Origin: Gilichinskyi gelida
Lineage (GTDB): Bacteria; Acidobacteriota; Thermoanaerobaculia; Gp7-AA8
Assembly: GCA_038040385.1 (NCBI GenBank)
Contig: JBBPII010000005.1
Span: 248,001 to 312,000, forward strand
Reading direction: 5' to 3'
Length of the DNA: 64,000 nt
A program made the translations under genes and the position numbers. Positions 8,529 through 17,053 of this stretch are shown here, piece after piece. Every line of letters begins with the position of its first letter. The stretch's first letter is position 1. The notes below the pieces were generated by a model. The model made no database searches. It had not been told where the DNA came from and was given only the letters and a program-made list of their open reading frames with translations.

Positions 8529-10997
8529 ATGAAAAGACTATTGACCGCGGCAATCCTGGTGCTTCTCGTCGTGTCGTGCGCGAGTTACAACGCCTTCGAG
8601 CGTGGGCGCAAGGCGGAGAGGACCAAGGACTGGGATCATGCCGTTCTCGAGTATCAGAATGCGCTCGACGTCGATCCGGACAATATGCGCTACAGGATCT
8701 TTCTGCAGCGCGCCAAACTGGAGGCCTCGCGCGTCCACTTCGAGAGGGGCAAGTCTCTGCGCGCGGCGTCGTTGACCGTCACCGGCGGCGAGCAGTTGCG
8801 GCTGGCGCAGATGGCCGCGACCGAGTTGGAGATCACCGTGAGGCTCGATCCCACCAACCAGTTCGCGGCCACCGAGATGGGGAAGGCCGTGGCCACGATC
8901 AACGACGTGAACCAGGTGCTGAGCGGCGCCTCGATCGACGAGATCAAGAAGCGAGCGGCGAAGAACATCACCAAGTCGCAGCCGCCGCAGCTCAACCCCG
9001 CTTCCGATCAGCCGATCTCGCTGAACTTCCCGCACGAGACGCCGGTCAAAGAGATCTACAAGGCCCTCGGCAACGCCTTCGGCATCAACATCCTCTTCGA
9101 CGCGGCCATCAAGGAAAGCGACCGCCTGGCCATCGAACTGAAGGACGTCACCGCGCAGGACGCGCTCGAGCGCGTGATGCAGGCCGCCAATCACTTCTAC
9201 AAAGTGCTCGACGAGCACACCATCATCATCGTCCCCGACAACCCCCAGGCCCGCCGCGACTACGAGGACCTGGTCATCCGCACGTTCTATCTCTCGAACG
9301 GCGACGCCGAGCAGGTCACCAACGTGGTGCGCACCATGATCGAGGCGCGCAACGTCTTCCCGCTCAAGGCGCTCAATGCCATCACCATCCGCGATACCGC
9401 GGACAAGGTGCGCATCGCCGAGAAGATCATCGAGGCCAACGACAAGGCGAAGTCGGAAGTGGTGGTGGACGTCGAGCTGATCCAGCTCGATATCGATAAG
9501 TTCCGCAACCTCGGTTTCTTCGCCACGCTGAAGGGCGGCGTCGCGACGCCGATGACGCAGGTCACCGACTCCGCCGGCAAGGTCACCACAGGACCCCTCA
9601 ATTCCGTGACGACGGAAACCTTCAGCGCTCTCACCAAGATCGGCAATTACAGCTTTACCGTGCCCACCGCCAGCTACGCCGCGGCGAAGTCCCTGAGCAA
9701 CATCGAGCTGCTGGCCAACCCCGAGCTGCGCATTTCGGAGGGGGAGAAGGCCACCCTGCACATCGGCCAGCGAATCCCGGTGCCGGTGACCACCTTCACC
9801 ACCGGAGTGCAGACCGGCACGTTCGGCAGTCTGCCCGCCACGTCCTATCAGTACCAGGACGTCGGCATCAAAGTGGCCATCGAGCCGCGCGTGCACCACA
9901 ATCGCGAGGTCACTCTCAAGCTCACCGTGGAAGTCTCCAATCAGGGGGCGCCGGCACCGGGCACCGGTACGGAGAGCACGCCGGCGCAGCCGACGTTCAT
10001 CACCCGCACCATCGAATCGACCATCCGCCTCAAGGACGGCGAAACGAACTTCCTCGCCGGCCTGATCCAGCAGAACGACGCGCAGGATGAACAGAAAACG
10101 CCGTTCCTCGGCGACCTTCCGTTCATCGGCCGTCTCTTCACCCAAACCAGCCGGAAGATCACCCGCACCGATCTGGTGCTGACCATGACCCCGCATATCA
10201 TCCGCACCCCGGACATCACCGAAGATGACCTGGCGCCGATGTGGGTGGGAACGACGAACAACCTCACCTTCCGCGGCCTCTCGCCGCGGCTGGAATCGCG
10301 CACCACCGCCGATCCGTTCGGCGGCCGCGATCCGAATGCCGGCCTCCAGCTCGCTCCTGACGGCGAGCCGGGCAACTACATCCAGCGGGAGGTGCCGGCC
10401 CAGGCCCCCACCACCCGCCCCGTGCTGGCACCGCCATCGGGATTGCTCCCCAACGATCCGTTCCGCCGCCCGCAGCCGGCGCCGCCCGCCCAGCCGCCCC
10501 CGCAACCGCCGCCGGTGCCGGAGAGCCGCGGGGCGCGAAGCCAGAGCGTGGCGGAGCCGGTCGCGGTGAGCGACGACCAGAGCGGTCTCACGCCGCGCAT
10601 CGGACCGCAGCCGATGCGGCTGAGTCTCAAGCCGGGCGAAGAGAAGATATGGACCATCGTCGGCATGGACCTCGACGGCCTCACCGCGACACAGATCCTG
10701 TTGCACTTCGACTCGCACACGCTCGACGTTTTCGAGGTGAGCTTCGGGCCGGCGATGCAGATCGACTTGAAGACGCCGCCGGTGGTGAACATCGACCGCG
10801 GCATGGGAACGATCAAGATCACCTCCTCCGACGGCGGACCGCTGCGCTTCAACAGCGGCGGCGACCTCGCCGCGCTGCGCGTGCGCGGCATCCTGAACGG
10901 CGAGACGTACCTGGTCCTGGAGAATCCCGATCTGAAGAACGGCAAGGGCAACATCGTCGCCTCCACCATCGCCGGAGGACACGCGAAGGTCGAATGA
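8529..10997 (+). CDS. pilQ: Lipoprotein secretin PilQ/GspD with TPR and cohesin-like domains
   Basis: Outer-membrane secretin channel for the pilus or pseudopilus. 822 residues: lipoprotein signal with Cys17 (LLVVSC), TPR-like region (about 20-110), N0/STN domain (about 165-235), N1-type secretin domain (about 245-310), secretin core (about 385-575) ending in LGDLPFIGRLF...TRTDLVLTMTPHII, a Pro-rich linker (about 620-670) and a C-terminal cohesin-like beta domain (about 690-822: QILLHFDSHTLDVFEVSFG...). The lipobox suggests self-targeting to the outer membrane without a separate pilotin. The TPR plus cohesin-like layout departs from proteobacterial PilQ. The stop overlaps the next start. Confidence 0.92.
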   Translation: MKRLLTAAILVLLVVSCASYNAFERGRKAERTKDWDHAVLEYQNALDVDPDNMRYRIFLQRAKLEASRVHFERGKSLRAASLTVTGGEQLRLAQMAATELEITVRLDPTNQFAATEMGKAVATINDVNQVLSGASIDEIKKRAAKNITKSQPPQLNPASDQPISLNFPHETPVKEIYKALGNAFGINILFDAAIKESDRLAIELKDVTAQDALERVMQAANHFYKVLDEHTIIIVPDNPQARRDYEDLVIRTFYLSNGDAEQVTNVVRTMIEARNVFPLKALNAITIRDTADKVRIAEKIIEANDKAKSEVVVDVELIQLDIDKFRNLGFFATLKGGVATPMTQVTDSAGKVTTGPLNSVTTETFSALTKIGNYSFTVPTASYAAAKSLSNIELLANPELRISEGEKATLHIGQRIPVPVTTFTTGVQTGTFGSLPATSYQYQDVGIKVAIEPRVHHNREVTLKLTVEVSNQGAPAPGTGTESTPAQPTFITRTIESTIRLKDGETNFLAGLIQQNDAQDEQKTPFLGDLPFIGRLFTQTSRKITRTDLVLTMTPHIIRTPDITEDDLAPMWVGTTNNLTFRGLSPRLESRTTADPFGGRDPNAGLQLAPDGEPGNYIQREVPAQAPTTRPVLAPPSGLLPNDPFRRPQPAPPAQPPPQPPPVPESRGARSQSVAEPVAVSDDQSGLTPRIGPQPMRLSLKPGEEKIWTIVGMDLDGLTATQILLHFDSHTLDVFEVSFGPAMQIDLKTPPVVNIDRGMGTIKITSSDGGPLRFNSGGDLAALRVRGILNGETYLVLENPDLKNGKGNIVASTIAGGHAKVE

Positions 10998-11560
10998 GCG
11001 TCAACCCCAACGTCATCCCGAGCGTAGCGAGGGACCTGGTGGCCCGGGTGGCGCGCCGCCCGTCCGCCAGGTCCCTCGCTGACGCTCGGGATGACGCCGG
11101 ATTCACCGTCGCGGAGCTGATCACCGTGGCCGCGATCATCGGCATCCTGGCGTCGGTGGCCGTGCCGCTGGCGAACTTCGGCTTCCGGCGGCAGAAAGAG
11201 ATCGAGCTGCGCGAACGGCTGCGAAAGATCACCAACGCCATCGACCAGTATCACGATCTCCGCGCTCAACCGGCGAATGCGCCGACCGGCATCAAGAAAC
11301 CGCCCGACTTCGGTCAGGGGGCGTATCCGAAAGATCTCGAGGAGCTCAGCAAGCCGATCGAGCTGAACAACGGGAACTTCGTCCGCTTCCTCCGGGAGCG
11401 CGACCTGATCGACCCCATGACCCGTAAGAACGACTGGATCACGCTCGGCGTGAACGACGATCCCGACAAATCGGACTCCAACACCGAGCAGGTGTTCGAA
11501 GTCCATTCCCGCTCGACGGCGCTCTCGCTGGACGGCAAGACGCACTACAACGAATGGTAA
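10994..11560 (+). CDS. GspG-like pseudopilin 1
   Basis: Prepilin. After a long basic leader, the prepilin peptidase site G|FTVAE lies near residue 36 with the conserved Glu at mature position 5, then a hydrophobic helix (LITVAAIIGILASVAVPLANF). The C-terminal part (LEELSKP...DPMTRKNDWI...VFEVHS) resembles GspG-type pseudopilins. The ATG at 10994 overlaps the pilQ TGA. Most of the 36-residue leader is encoded by a dispersed palindrome (11012-11095), so it is far longer than the usual 6-25 residues; a downstream non-ATG start is possible. Confidence 0.85.
   Translation: MSVNPNVIPSVARDLVARVARRPSARSLADARDDAGFTVAELITVAAIIGILASVAVPLANFGFRRQKEIELRERLRKITNAIDQYHDLRAQPANAPTGIKKPPDFGQGAYPKDLEELSKPIELNNGNFVRFLRERDLIDPMTRKNDWITLGVNDDPDKSDSNTEQVFEVHSRSTALSLDGKTHYNEW
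11012..11095. repeat. GTCATCC-type palindrome inside the first pseudopilin leader
   Basis: Left arm GTCATCCCGAGCGTAGCGAG (11012 on) and right arm ending CTCGGGATGAC (to 11095) pair over about 28 bp with one bulged base. This is the same family as 24165-24270, 39453-41028, 52821-52926 and 53890-53986. It lies in frame between the start codon and the cleavage site of the prepilin. Confidence 0.88.
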
Positions 11561-12081
11561 TCATGCAAACGATGAACGATGAACGCGGAACGATGAACGA
11601 GGAGACGATCGAACGAGCCGCTCATCGTTCATCGTTCATCGTTCATCGTTCGAAGCGGCAACGCGGCTTCACTCTCATCGAACTGATCGTCGTCGTCACC
11701 ATCATCGGCATCCTCGCCGGCGTGGCCATCGCCAACGTCAAATTCGCCCAGCAGAAGGCGCGCGAGGCCGCGCTGCGCCACAACCTCTTCGAGATGCGCA
11801 AGGCCATCGACGACTATTACGCCGACAAGCAGAAGTACCCGCAGAACCTCGAAGAGCTGAAGACGGCGCACTACCTGCGCAACATCCCGAAGGACCCCAT
11901 CACCATGCAGACCGATTGGGAAGAGGTGGCCGCCACCATCGATCCCACCGGCAGCGATCCCAACGCCCTCCCCGTCGACCCGACCGCCGCCGACACCGAG
12001 GGGGGACCGCCGGGGATCTTCGACGTCCACAGCACCGCACCCGGCAATGGACTCGATGGAACGCCGTTCAAGAGCTGGTAG
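11554..12081 (+). CDS. GspG-like pseudopilin 2
   Basis: Prepilin with the classical sequence G|FTLIELIVVVTIIGILA (Glu5 present) followed by KAREAALRHNLFEMRKAIDDYYADK and KTAHYLRNIPKDPIT, close to GspG major pseudopilins. Several in-frame ATGs (11554, 11563, 11572 and later) come from the GATGAAC repeat units, so the true start is undecided and the leader may be 20-37 residues. Overlaps the previous gene by 7 nt if the first ATG is used. Its mature soluble part is strikingly similar to the lipoprotein at 57106-57477. Confidence 0.88.
   Translation: MVIMQTMNDERGTMNEETIERAAHRSSFIVHRSKRQRGFTLIELIVVVTIIGILAGVAIANVKFAQQKAREAALRHNLFEMRKAIDDYYADKQKYPQNLEELKTAHYLRNIPKDPITMQTDWEEVAATIDPTGSDPNALPVDPTAADTEGGPPGIFDVHSTAPGNGLDGTPFKSW
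11566..11656. repeat. Heptamer-type hairpin (GATGAAC family) at the start of pseudopilin 2
   Basis: The left arm carries GATGAAC/GCGGAAC 7-nt units and the right arm at least four reverse-complement GTTCATC units, with a short central spacer. It encodes the leader region of the prepilin and provides its candidate start codons. Confidence 0.88.
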
Positions 12082-12082
12082 G

Positions 12083-12183
12083 GCGGGGTTGCGAGGTCTC
12101 GGGGTCTCGGGGTCTCGGGGTGCTCGTGCCGTTCGGCTTTGCCACCGCGAGACCGTGAGACCGCGCAACCGCGCAACCTCCCA
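12083..12183. repeat. Octamer-type hairpin (GCGGTCTC/GCGGTTGC family) at the start of pseudopilin 3
   Basis: The left arm contains tandem TCTCGGGG 8-mers preceded by GGGTTGCGAGG; the right arm has the reverse-complement pattern (ACCGCGAGACC, GACCGCGCAACC, CGCGCAACC). The same unit family recurs at 25888-25996. It begins just after the pseudopilin 2 stop and ends at the cleavage-site codons of pseudopilin 3. Confidence 0.82.
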
Positions 12184-12736
12184 GTCCGGCTTCACTCTCG
12201 CCGGCGTCATCGTCCTCATGACGATCATGATGGTCTTCGTCGCCTACACCGTGCCTCGGCAGTGGTCGGCGATCCTGCAACGCGACCGCGAGCGGCAAAC
12301 CATCTACGCCATGCAGCAATACGCCCGCGCCTGCCTGGAGTTCCAGCGGAAGAACCAGACTTATCCGGTCAATCCGAGCCAGTTGAAAGAGGCGCGCTCG
12401 CCGCGCCTCATCCGGGGTTTGGACGGAGAGCTGGTCGATCCGCTCACCGGCGAAGTCGACTGGCTGGTCATCCCGCAGGCCGCGGCCCAGGCCATCGGCC
12501 CCGGACCGCAACCGCCACCCACAGGAACCAACCCGCAGCCGCCGCCCGCCCTCCCCGGCATCCCGCTCAAGGACTACGCCGGCGGGCCCTTCGTCGGCGT
12601 GCGGCCACCCATCAGCGGCAAGAGCATGCTGGCCCTGAACGGAAACGAGACGTACGAGACGTGGAGCTACACCGCGATCGACCTGCAGCGGGATGTCACG
12701 CTGCGCGTCGCCGGCCTGCAAACTGTGTGGAAGTGA
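12155..12736 (+). CDS. Prepilin-like protein lacking Glu5
   Basis: Third pseudopilin-type gene. I chose the GTG at 12155 because it gives a 13-residue basic leader ending in SG before FTLAG; an ATG at 12047 would overlap pseudopilin 2 by 35 nt and translate the whole repeat. The hydrophobic helix FTLAGVIVLMTIMMVFVAYTV follows, but mature position 5 is Gly instead of the nearly invariant Glu. That feature is seen in some GspK-like tip pseudopilins and may affect order of assembly. The soluble part has a Pro-rich segment (PQPPPTGTNPQPPP) and ends with VWK. 193 residues from the GTG. Confidence 0.75.
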   Translation: MRPRNRATSQSGFTLAGVIVLMTIMMVFVAYTVPRQWSAILQRDRERQTIYAMQQYARACLEFQRKNQTYPVNPSQLKEARSPRLIRGLDGELVDPLTGEVDWLVIPQAAAQAIGPGPQPPPTGTNPQPPPALPGIPLKDYAGGPFVGVRPPISGKSMLALNGNETYETWSYTAIDLQRDVTLRVAGLQTVWK

Positions 12737-12758
12737 CCGCAGGCTACAATCGCGGCAG

Positions 12759-14027
12759 ATGGTCAGCCGCCACGTCCTCCCCTCCGGCCTCACGATCCTG
12801 ATCGAGACGCTTCCCTACGTCCGCTCCGTGGCCCTCGGTTACTACCTCCGCAGCGGCTCGGCGGTGGAATCGGAGCAGCACAGCGGCGCCTCGCACTTCC
12901 TCGAGCATCTGGTCTTCAAGGGGACCGCGTCGCGCTCCACCAGCGACATCGCGGAGATCATCGACATCCTCGGCGGCGACGTCGACGCCTTCACCGGCAA
13001 GGAGTACACCTCCTTCTATGCGCACGTCCTCGACGAGCAGCTCGAAACGGCGCTCGACCTCCTCACCGACATCGTCGTCTCGCCGCGCTTCTCCGACCGG
13101 GACGTGGAGATGGAGCGGAGCGTCATCCTCGAAGAGATCAAGATGGTCGAGGACACCCCTGACGACCTGGTGCACGAGATGTTCGTCACCGCATTCTGGC
13201 CCGACCACCCGCTCGGCCGCCCCATCCTCGGCACCGAGGAGACCGTCAACCGGCTGGCGCGGGGACACATCCTGGAGCACTACGCGGAGACGTTCCATCC
13301 CGCGAACATGATCTTCGCCGCGTCGGGCAACGTGCGGCCGGAGCAGCTCATCCCGTTTCTGGAGCGCGCGTTTCCGTCCGACGCCGGCTCGCCCGTGCAG
13401 CGCCCGTGGAGCGCGCCCACGCCGACGCAGCACGTCATGCTGCGCGAGAAGCGCGAGCTCGAGCAGGTCCATCTCTGTCTCGGATCGCGCGGCTATCCCC
13501 AGCAGGACAACGCCCGCTACGCCGCCGCGCTCTTCAACTCCATCCTCGGCGGCGGCATGTCGTCGCGCCTCTTCCAGCGCATCCGCGAGAAAGAGGGCCT
13601 CGTCTACACCGTCCTCTCTTACCACAACGGCTATCTCAACGGCGGATACGAAGCCGTTTACGCCGCCTGCGTGCCGCGCAACCTGCGCCGCGTGTTGACC
13701 ATTACCCTGGAGGAGATGAAGAAGATCAAAGCCGCCGGCGCCACCCCCGCCGAATTGAGCGCGGCGAAGCTGCACCTCAAGGGATCGATTCTCCTTTCGC
13801 TGGAGTCGACGGTCAGCCGGATGTCGGGCATCGCCCGGCAGGAGTACTACTTCGGACGCCAATACTCGCCCGACGAGATCATCCACGCCATCGAGGCCGT
13901 GACGCTGGAGGACATCCATCGCGTCGCAGAGACGGTCGTCGATCCGGAGTCGCTGTCGCTGACGTTGATCGGCAATCTCAAGTCGCCCGGGATTTCAATG
14001 GACGCGCTGCGCGAGGCCGTGGCGTAA
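12759..14027 (+). CDS. M16 family zinc peptidase (processing-peptidase-like)
   Basis: Single-domain-pair insulinase/mitochondrial-processing-peptidase family protein, 422 residues. The inverted zinc motif HxxEH is present (HFLEHLVFKG, about residues 46-55), with the distal Glu region ERSVILEEIKMVEDTPDD and the C-terminal RxxY-type segment (GGGMSSRLFQRIREKEGLVYTV) of the inactive half. Start ATG at 12759, 20 nt after the pseudopilin 3 stop. No signal peptide is visible, so cytoplasmic degradation of peptides is likely; substrate unknown. Often called YmxG/PqqL-like. Confidence 0.92.
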   Translation: MVSRHVLPSGLTILIETLPYVRSVALGYYLRSGSAVESEQHSGASHFLEHLVFKGTASRSTSDIAEIIDILGGDVDAFTGKEYTSFYAHVLDEQLETALDLLTDIVVSPRFSDRDVEMERSVILEEIKMVEDTPDDLVHEMFVTAFWPDHPLGRPILGTEETVNRLARGHILEHYAETFHPANMIFAASGNVRPEQLIPFLERAFPSDAGSPVQRPWSAPTPTQHVMLREKRELEQVHLCLGSRGYPQQDNARYAAALFNSILGGGMSSRLFQRIREKEGLVYTVLSYHNGYLNGGYEAVYAACVPRNLRRVLTITLEEMKKIKAAGATPAELSAAKLHLKGSILLSLESTVSRMSGIARQEYYFGRQYSPDEIIHAIEAVTLEDIHRVAETVVDPESLSLTLIGNLKSPGISMDALREAVA

Positions 14028-15290
14028 CTACTCCGCCTTCTTCGCCACCTCCGGCATTCCCTTCGACGACGTGTCGACGAACGCCACCTCGATGCCTTCT
14101 CCGATCCGATGCTGCAGCTCCGCGGCGTCCCAGTTCGCCAGCCGCACGCAGCCGTGCGACGACGCGTAGCCGATGGCGTCGGGGTCCTTGGTGCCGTGAA
14201 TGCCGTAGTGCTCTTTCGAAAGCGCGATCCACACCACGCCCACCGGCGAGTTCGGGCCGGGGCTGAGGTGCGCGTCGGGAGCGTCGTCGGAGACCTCGTG
14301 ATAGAGCTTCGGGTTGTAGTGGAAGTTTGGCTTGTCGACGATTTTGACCACCTTCAGCGTCTCGTCGGGGGAGGGATCGTATCCGGCGCCGACGGTGGTC
14401 GGCGCGTGGAAGACCAGGCTTCCTGCTGCGTCGTAGCCGTTGAGTGAATTGCCGGCGATGGAGACGACGATCTTCGCGATGTCATGCTGGTCGGAGGCGA
14501 CCGGCGGCCGGACGTTCGGAACGTTGATCGTAGTTCCGGCGGCGAGCTGCGAGAAGTCGACATCGGGATTGAGCTGCTCGAGGAAATCTTCCGCGGAGTG
14601 AAACCGCTCCGCCAGCTTCTCTCGCAGCGACTCGTAGCACATGCATTTCAGGCTTTCCTGTTCGTACACGTCCTCGGGGATGCTGACGAATGGTCCCTCC
14701 ACATCGTCCGGGGTCAGGGTGTAGCGGACAACGGGCGGCGCGTTCCCTGCCGCCTGCGCCAGCGAGAGGAACGTCGCCTGGTCGACGTCGCCGGTCGGCG
14801 CGAAGCCGTGCGCCTGCTGCCACCACCACACCGCAATCGCCGAGTTGCGCCCCCAGCGCCCGTCGATCACGCCGACCGAAAAGTGTGCGCGGTCGAGGAG
14901 GACCTGCGTCCGCAGCACCGAGGGACCCTTCATGTCGCCGCTGATCGGGATGTTGACCGGCGCACTGTTGATGGCGTCAACGCCAAGGCCCTTGAACGTC
15001 TCCTTCATACCGGTGACGAAGGCGACCTTCGGCTGCTCCGGCGCGGTCTGCAACGCAAGCTGCGCGATCTTCACCGCGCGGAACGACTGCAGCTCGCGCC
15101 ACTTCGCGTCGAACCGCTCGCGCTCCCGCTGCTGCGCGACGTCCGGCGGATCGGGCTTGCCCAGCGGCGTGGAGACGTCGAAAGCGTCCTGGACCTTCGC
15201 CTTCGCCGTGTCGACTCTCTGCTTCGTCTCTTCTTTGGAACAAGCGGCGGCGATCAGCACTGCGGCCAAAACCATAACCCGTCGTGTCAT
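14028..15290 (-). CDS. L,D-transpeptidase (YkuD) lipoprotein
   Basis: Cell-envelope enzyme forming 3-3 peptidoglycan crosslinks or anchoring proteins. The ATG at 15290 has a GGAGGT Shine-Dalgarno at good spacing. Lipoprotein signal with Cys17 (LIAAACSK). The middle holds a peptidoglycan-binding-like region (DGRWGRNSAIAVWWWQQ, about 140-160) and a LysM-like segment (LAAGTTINVPNV). The catalytic YkuD motif is HGTKDPDAIGYASSHGCVRLANWD (SHGCVR with the nucleophile Cys, about residue 382). 420 residues. Tail-to-tail with the M16 gene, stop codons adjacent. Resembles the ErfK/YbiS group. Confidence 0.92.
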   Translation of the reverse strand: MTRRVMVLAAVLIAAACSKEETKQRVDTAKAKVQDAFDVSTPLGKPDPPDVAQQRERERFDAKWRELQSFRAVKIAQLALQTAPEQPKVAFVTGMKETFKGLGVDAINSAPVNIPISGDMKGPSVLRTQVLLDRAHFSVGVIDGRWGRNSAIAVWWWQQAHGFAPTGDVDQATFLSLAQAAGNAPPVVRYTLTPDDVEGPFVSIPEDVYEQESLKCMCYESLREKLAERFHSAEDFLEQLNPDVDFSQLAAGTTINVPNVRPPVASDQHDIAKIVVSIAGNSLNGYDAAGSLVFHAPTTVGAGYDPSPDETLKVVKIVDKPNFHYNPKLYHEVSDDAPDAHLSPGPNSPVGVVWIALSKEHYGIHGTKDPDAIGYASSHGCVRLANWDAAELQHRIGEGIEVAFVDTSSKGMPEVAKKAE

Positions 15291-15346
15291 ACGGACCTCC
15301 AAAGCAAGGTTGAGGCCGCCCGGCGCCTGCTAGACTTTCCGCGCGA

Positions 15347-17053
15347 GTGATCACCTACCTCAAAGTCCGCAACCTCGCCATCGTCGAGGAGTTCGCCATC
15401 GAGCCGGGGGCAGGGCTGAACGTCCTGACCGGCGAGACGGGGGCGGGCAAATCGCTGCTCATCGACTCGCTCGAGCTGCTGCGGGGGGCGCGGAGCTCGT
15501 CGGAGATGATCCGCGCCGGCGCGGAGAAGATGACCGCCGAGGCGGTGTTTCATCTGCCGGCGGCGGCCGGCGCGGCGATCGAGGAGCTCGGCGTCGACCT
15601 AGAGCGCGCCGGCGACGGCATCGAATTGATCGTGAAGCGCGAGGTCGCCGCGAACGGGCGGGGACGGGTGCTCATCAACGGCTCGCCGCTCGCGGTGCGG
15701 GACCTCGGCGCGGCGATGGACGCCGTCCTGGAGATCCACGGCCAGCACGAGTCGCATGGCCGCGTGGCCGGGCAGGGATACCGCCAGCTCCTGGACGAAT
15801 TCGCCGCAGACGCCGCGCTGCTCGACGCCACGCGCACGGCGCACCGCACGTGGCGCGAGGCGGCCGATCAGCTTCGCGAGCTGACCGACGCGCAGCGCGA
15901 CCGCGCGCTGCGGCTCGACCTCCTGAAGTATCAGATCGACGAGATCGCCGCCGCGCGCCTCGATCCGCCCGAGGAAGACTCCCTGCGCGGCGAGCGCAGC
16001 ATCCTGGCCAACGCGCGCGAGCTGGCCGAGGCGGCCAGCGGCGCGTTCAGCCTCATCGACGAGGACGAATCGTCCGCGCTCGCGCAGCTCGGGCGCGCCG
16101 CGCATCTCGTGCAGCCGCTCGCGCGCGAGATCGCCGGCCTTGGACAGATCGCCTCCGAGGTCCAGGAGGCGATCTATCGCCTGCAGGAAACGGCGCGCGC
16201 GCTGTCGCGGCTCGCCGACAGCGTCCGCCACGACCCCGCGCGCCTCGAGGAGATCGAGGACCGCCTGGCCACCATCGAGCGCTTGAAGAAAAAGTACGGC
16301 GGGTCGGCCGAAGCCGTCCTCGCGCACCTCGGCGCAATTCGGGACGAGCACGATCGCCTCAGCGACTACGAGGCGAACGTCGAGAAACTGCAGCGCATCG
16401 ACGAGCAGCGCGCCGCCGCGTATCGCGCGGCGGCGGAGAAGCTGTCGGCCGCGCGCAACAAGGCGGCCAAAGCGTTCGAGAGCGCCATCCAGTCGGAGCT
16501 CGACGACCTGGCCATGGAGCGGACCACCGTGCGCGTCGTCGTCAGTGCGGCGGCGGCCGCTTCTGCCGCCGGAATCGACGACGTCGACATCCTCATCGCC
16601 CCGAACCGCGGCGAGGAGCCGAAACCGATGCAGCGCATCGCCTCGGGCGGCGAGCTGTCGCGCATTCAGCTCGCCATCGCCGCGGCGCTGTTCAAGTCCT
16701 CCCCCGCCGCGGCGGCGGCCACGCTGGTCTTCGACGAGATCGACGCCGGCATCGGCGGCCGCGTCGCCGAAGTCGTCGGGCGCAAGCTGCAGCAGCTCGC
16801 GGCGAAGAACCAGGTCATCTGCGTCACCCACCTCCCGCAGATCGCCAGCTTCGCGGCGACACACTTCTACGTCTGGAAAGAGGACGAGCGCGGCCAAACC
16901 CGCGCGCGCATCCGCCGCCTCGACGACGACGAGCAGCGTGTCGCGGAGATCGCCCGGATGCTCGGCGGCGAGTCCGTCCCCGCCTCGGCGGTCCTGCACG
17001 CGCGCGAGCTGCTCGACGGCGCGCGCGGACGTCCGGCGCGAGCGCGGCGATGA
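15347..17053 (+). CDS. recN: DNA repair protein RecN
   Basis: SMC-like ATPase acting in recombinational repair of double-strand breaks. GTG start at 15347; 568 residues, normal for RecN. Walker A GETGAGKS (about residues 29-36), a long coiled coil in the middle (about 150-380), the ABC signature ASGGELSRIQLAI (about 428-440) and Walker B TLVFDEIDAGIGGR (about 458-471). Followed with a 4-base overlap by the TsaC-like gene. Divergent from the L,D-transpeptidase. Confidence 0.96.
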   Translation: MITYLKVRNLAIVEEFAIEPGAGLNVLTGETGAGKSLLIDSLELLRGARSSSEMIRAGAEKMTAEAVFHLPAAAGAAIEELGVDLERAGDGIELIVKREVAANGRGRVLINGSPLAVRDLGAAMDAVLEIHGQHESHGRVAGQGYRQLLDEFAADAALLDATRTAHRTWREAADQLRELTDAQRDRALRLDLLKYQIDEIAAARLDPPEEDSLRGERSILANARELAEAASGAFSLIDEDESSALAQLGRAAHLVQPLAREIAGLGQIASEVQEAIYRLQETARALSRLADSVRHDPARLEEIEDRLATIERLKKKYGGSAEAVLAHLGAIRDEHDRLSDYEANVEKLQRIDEQRAAAYRAAAEKLSAARNKAAKAFESAIQSELDDLAMERTTVRVVVSAAAAASAAGIDDVDILIAPNRGEEPKPMQRIASGGELSRIQLAIAAALFKSSPAAAAATLVFDEIDAGIGGRVAEVVGRKLQQLAAKNQVICVTHLPQIASFAATHFYVWKEDERGQTRARIRRLDDDEQRVAEIARMLGGESVPASAVLHARELLDGARGRPARARR

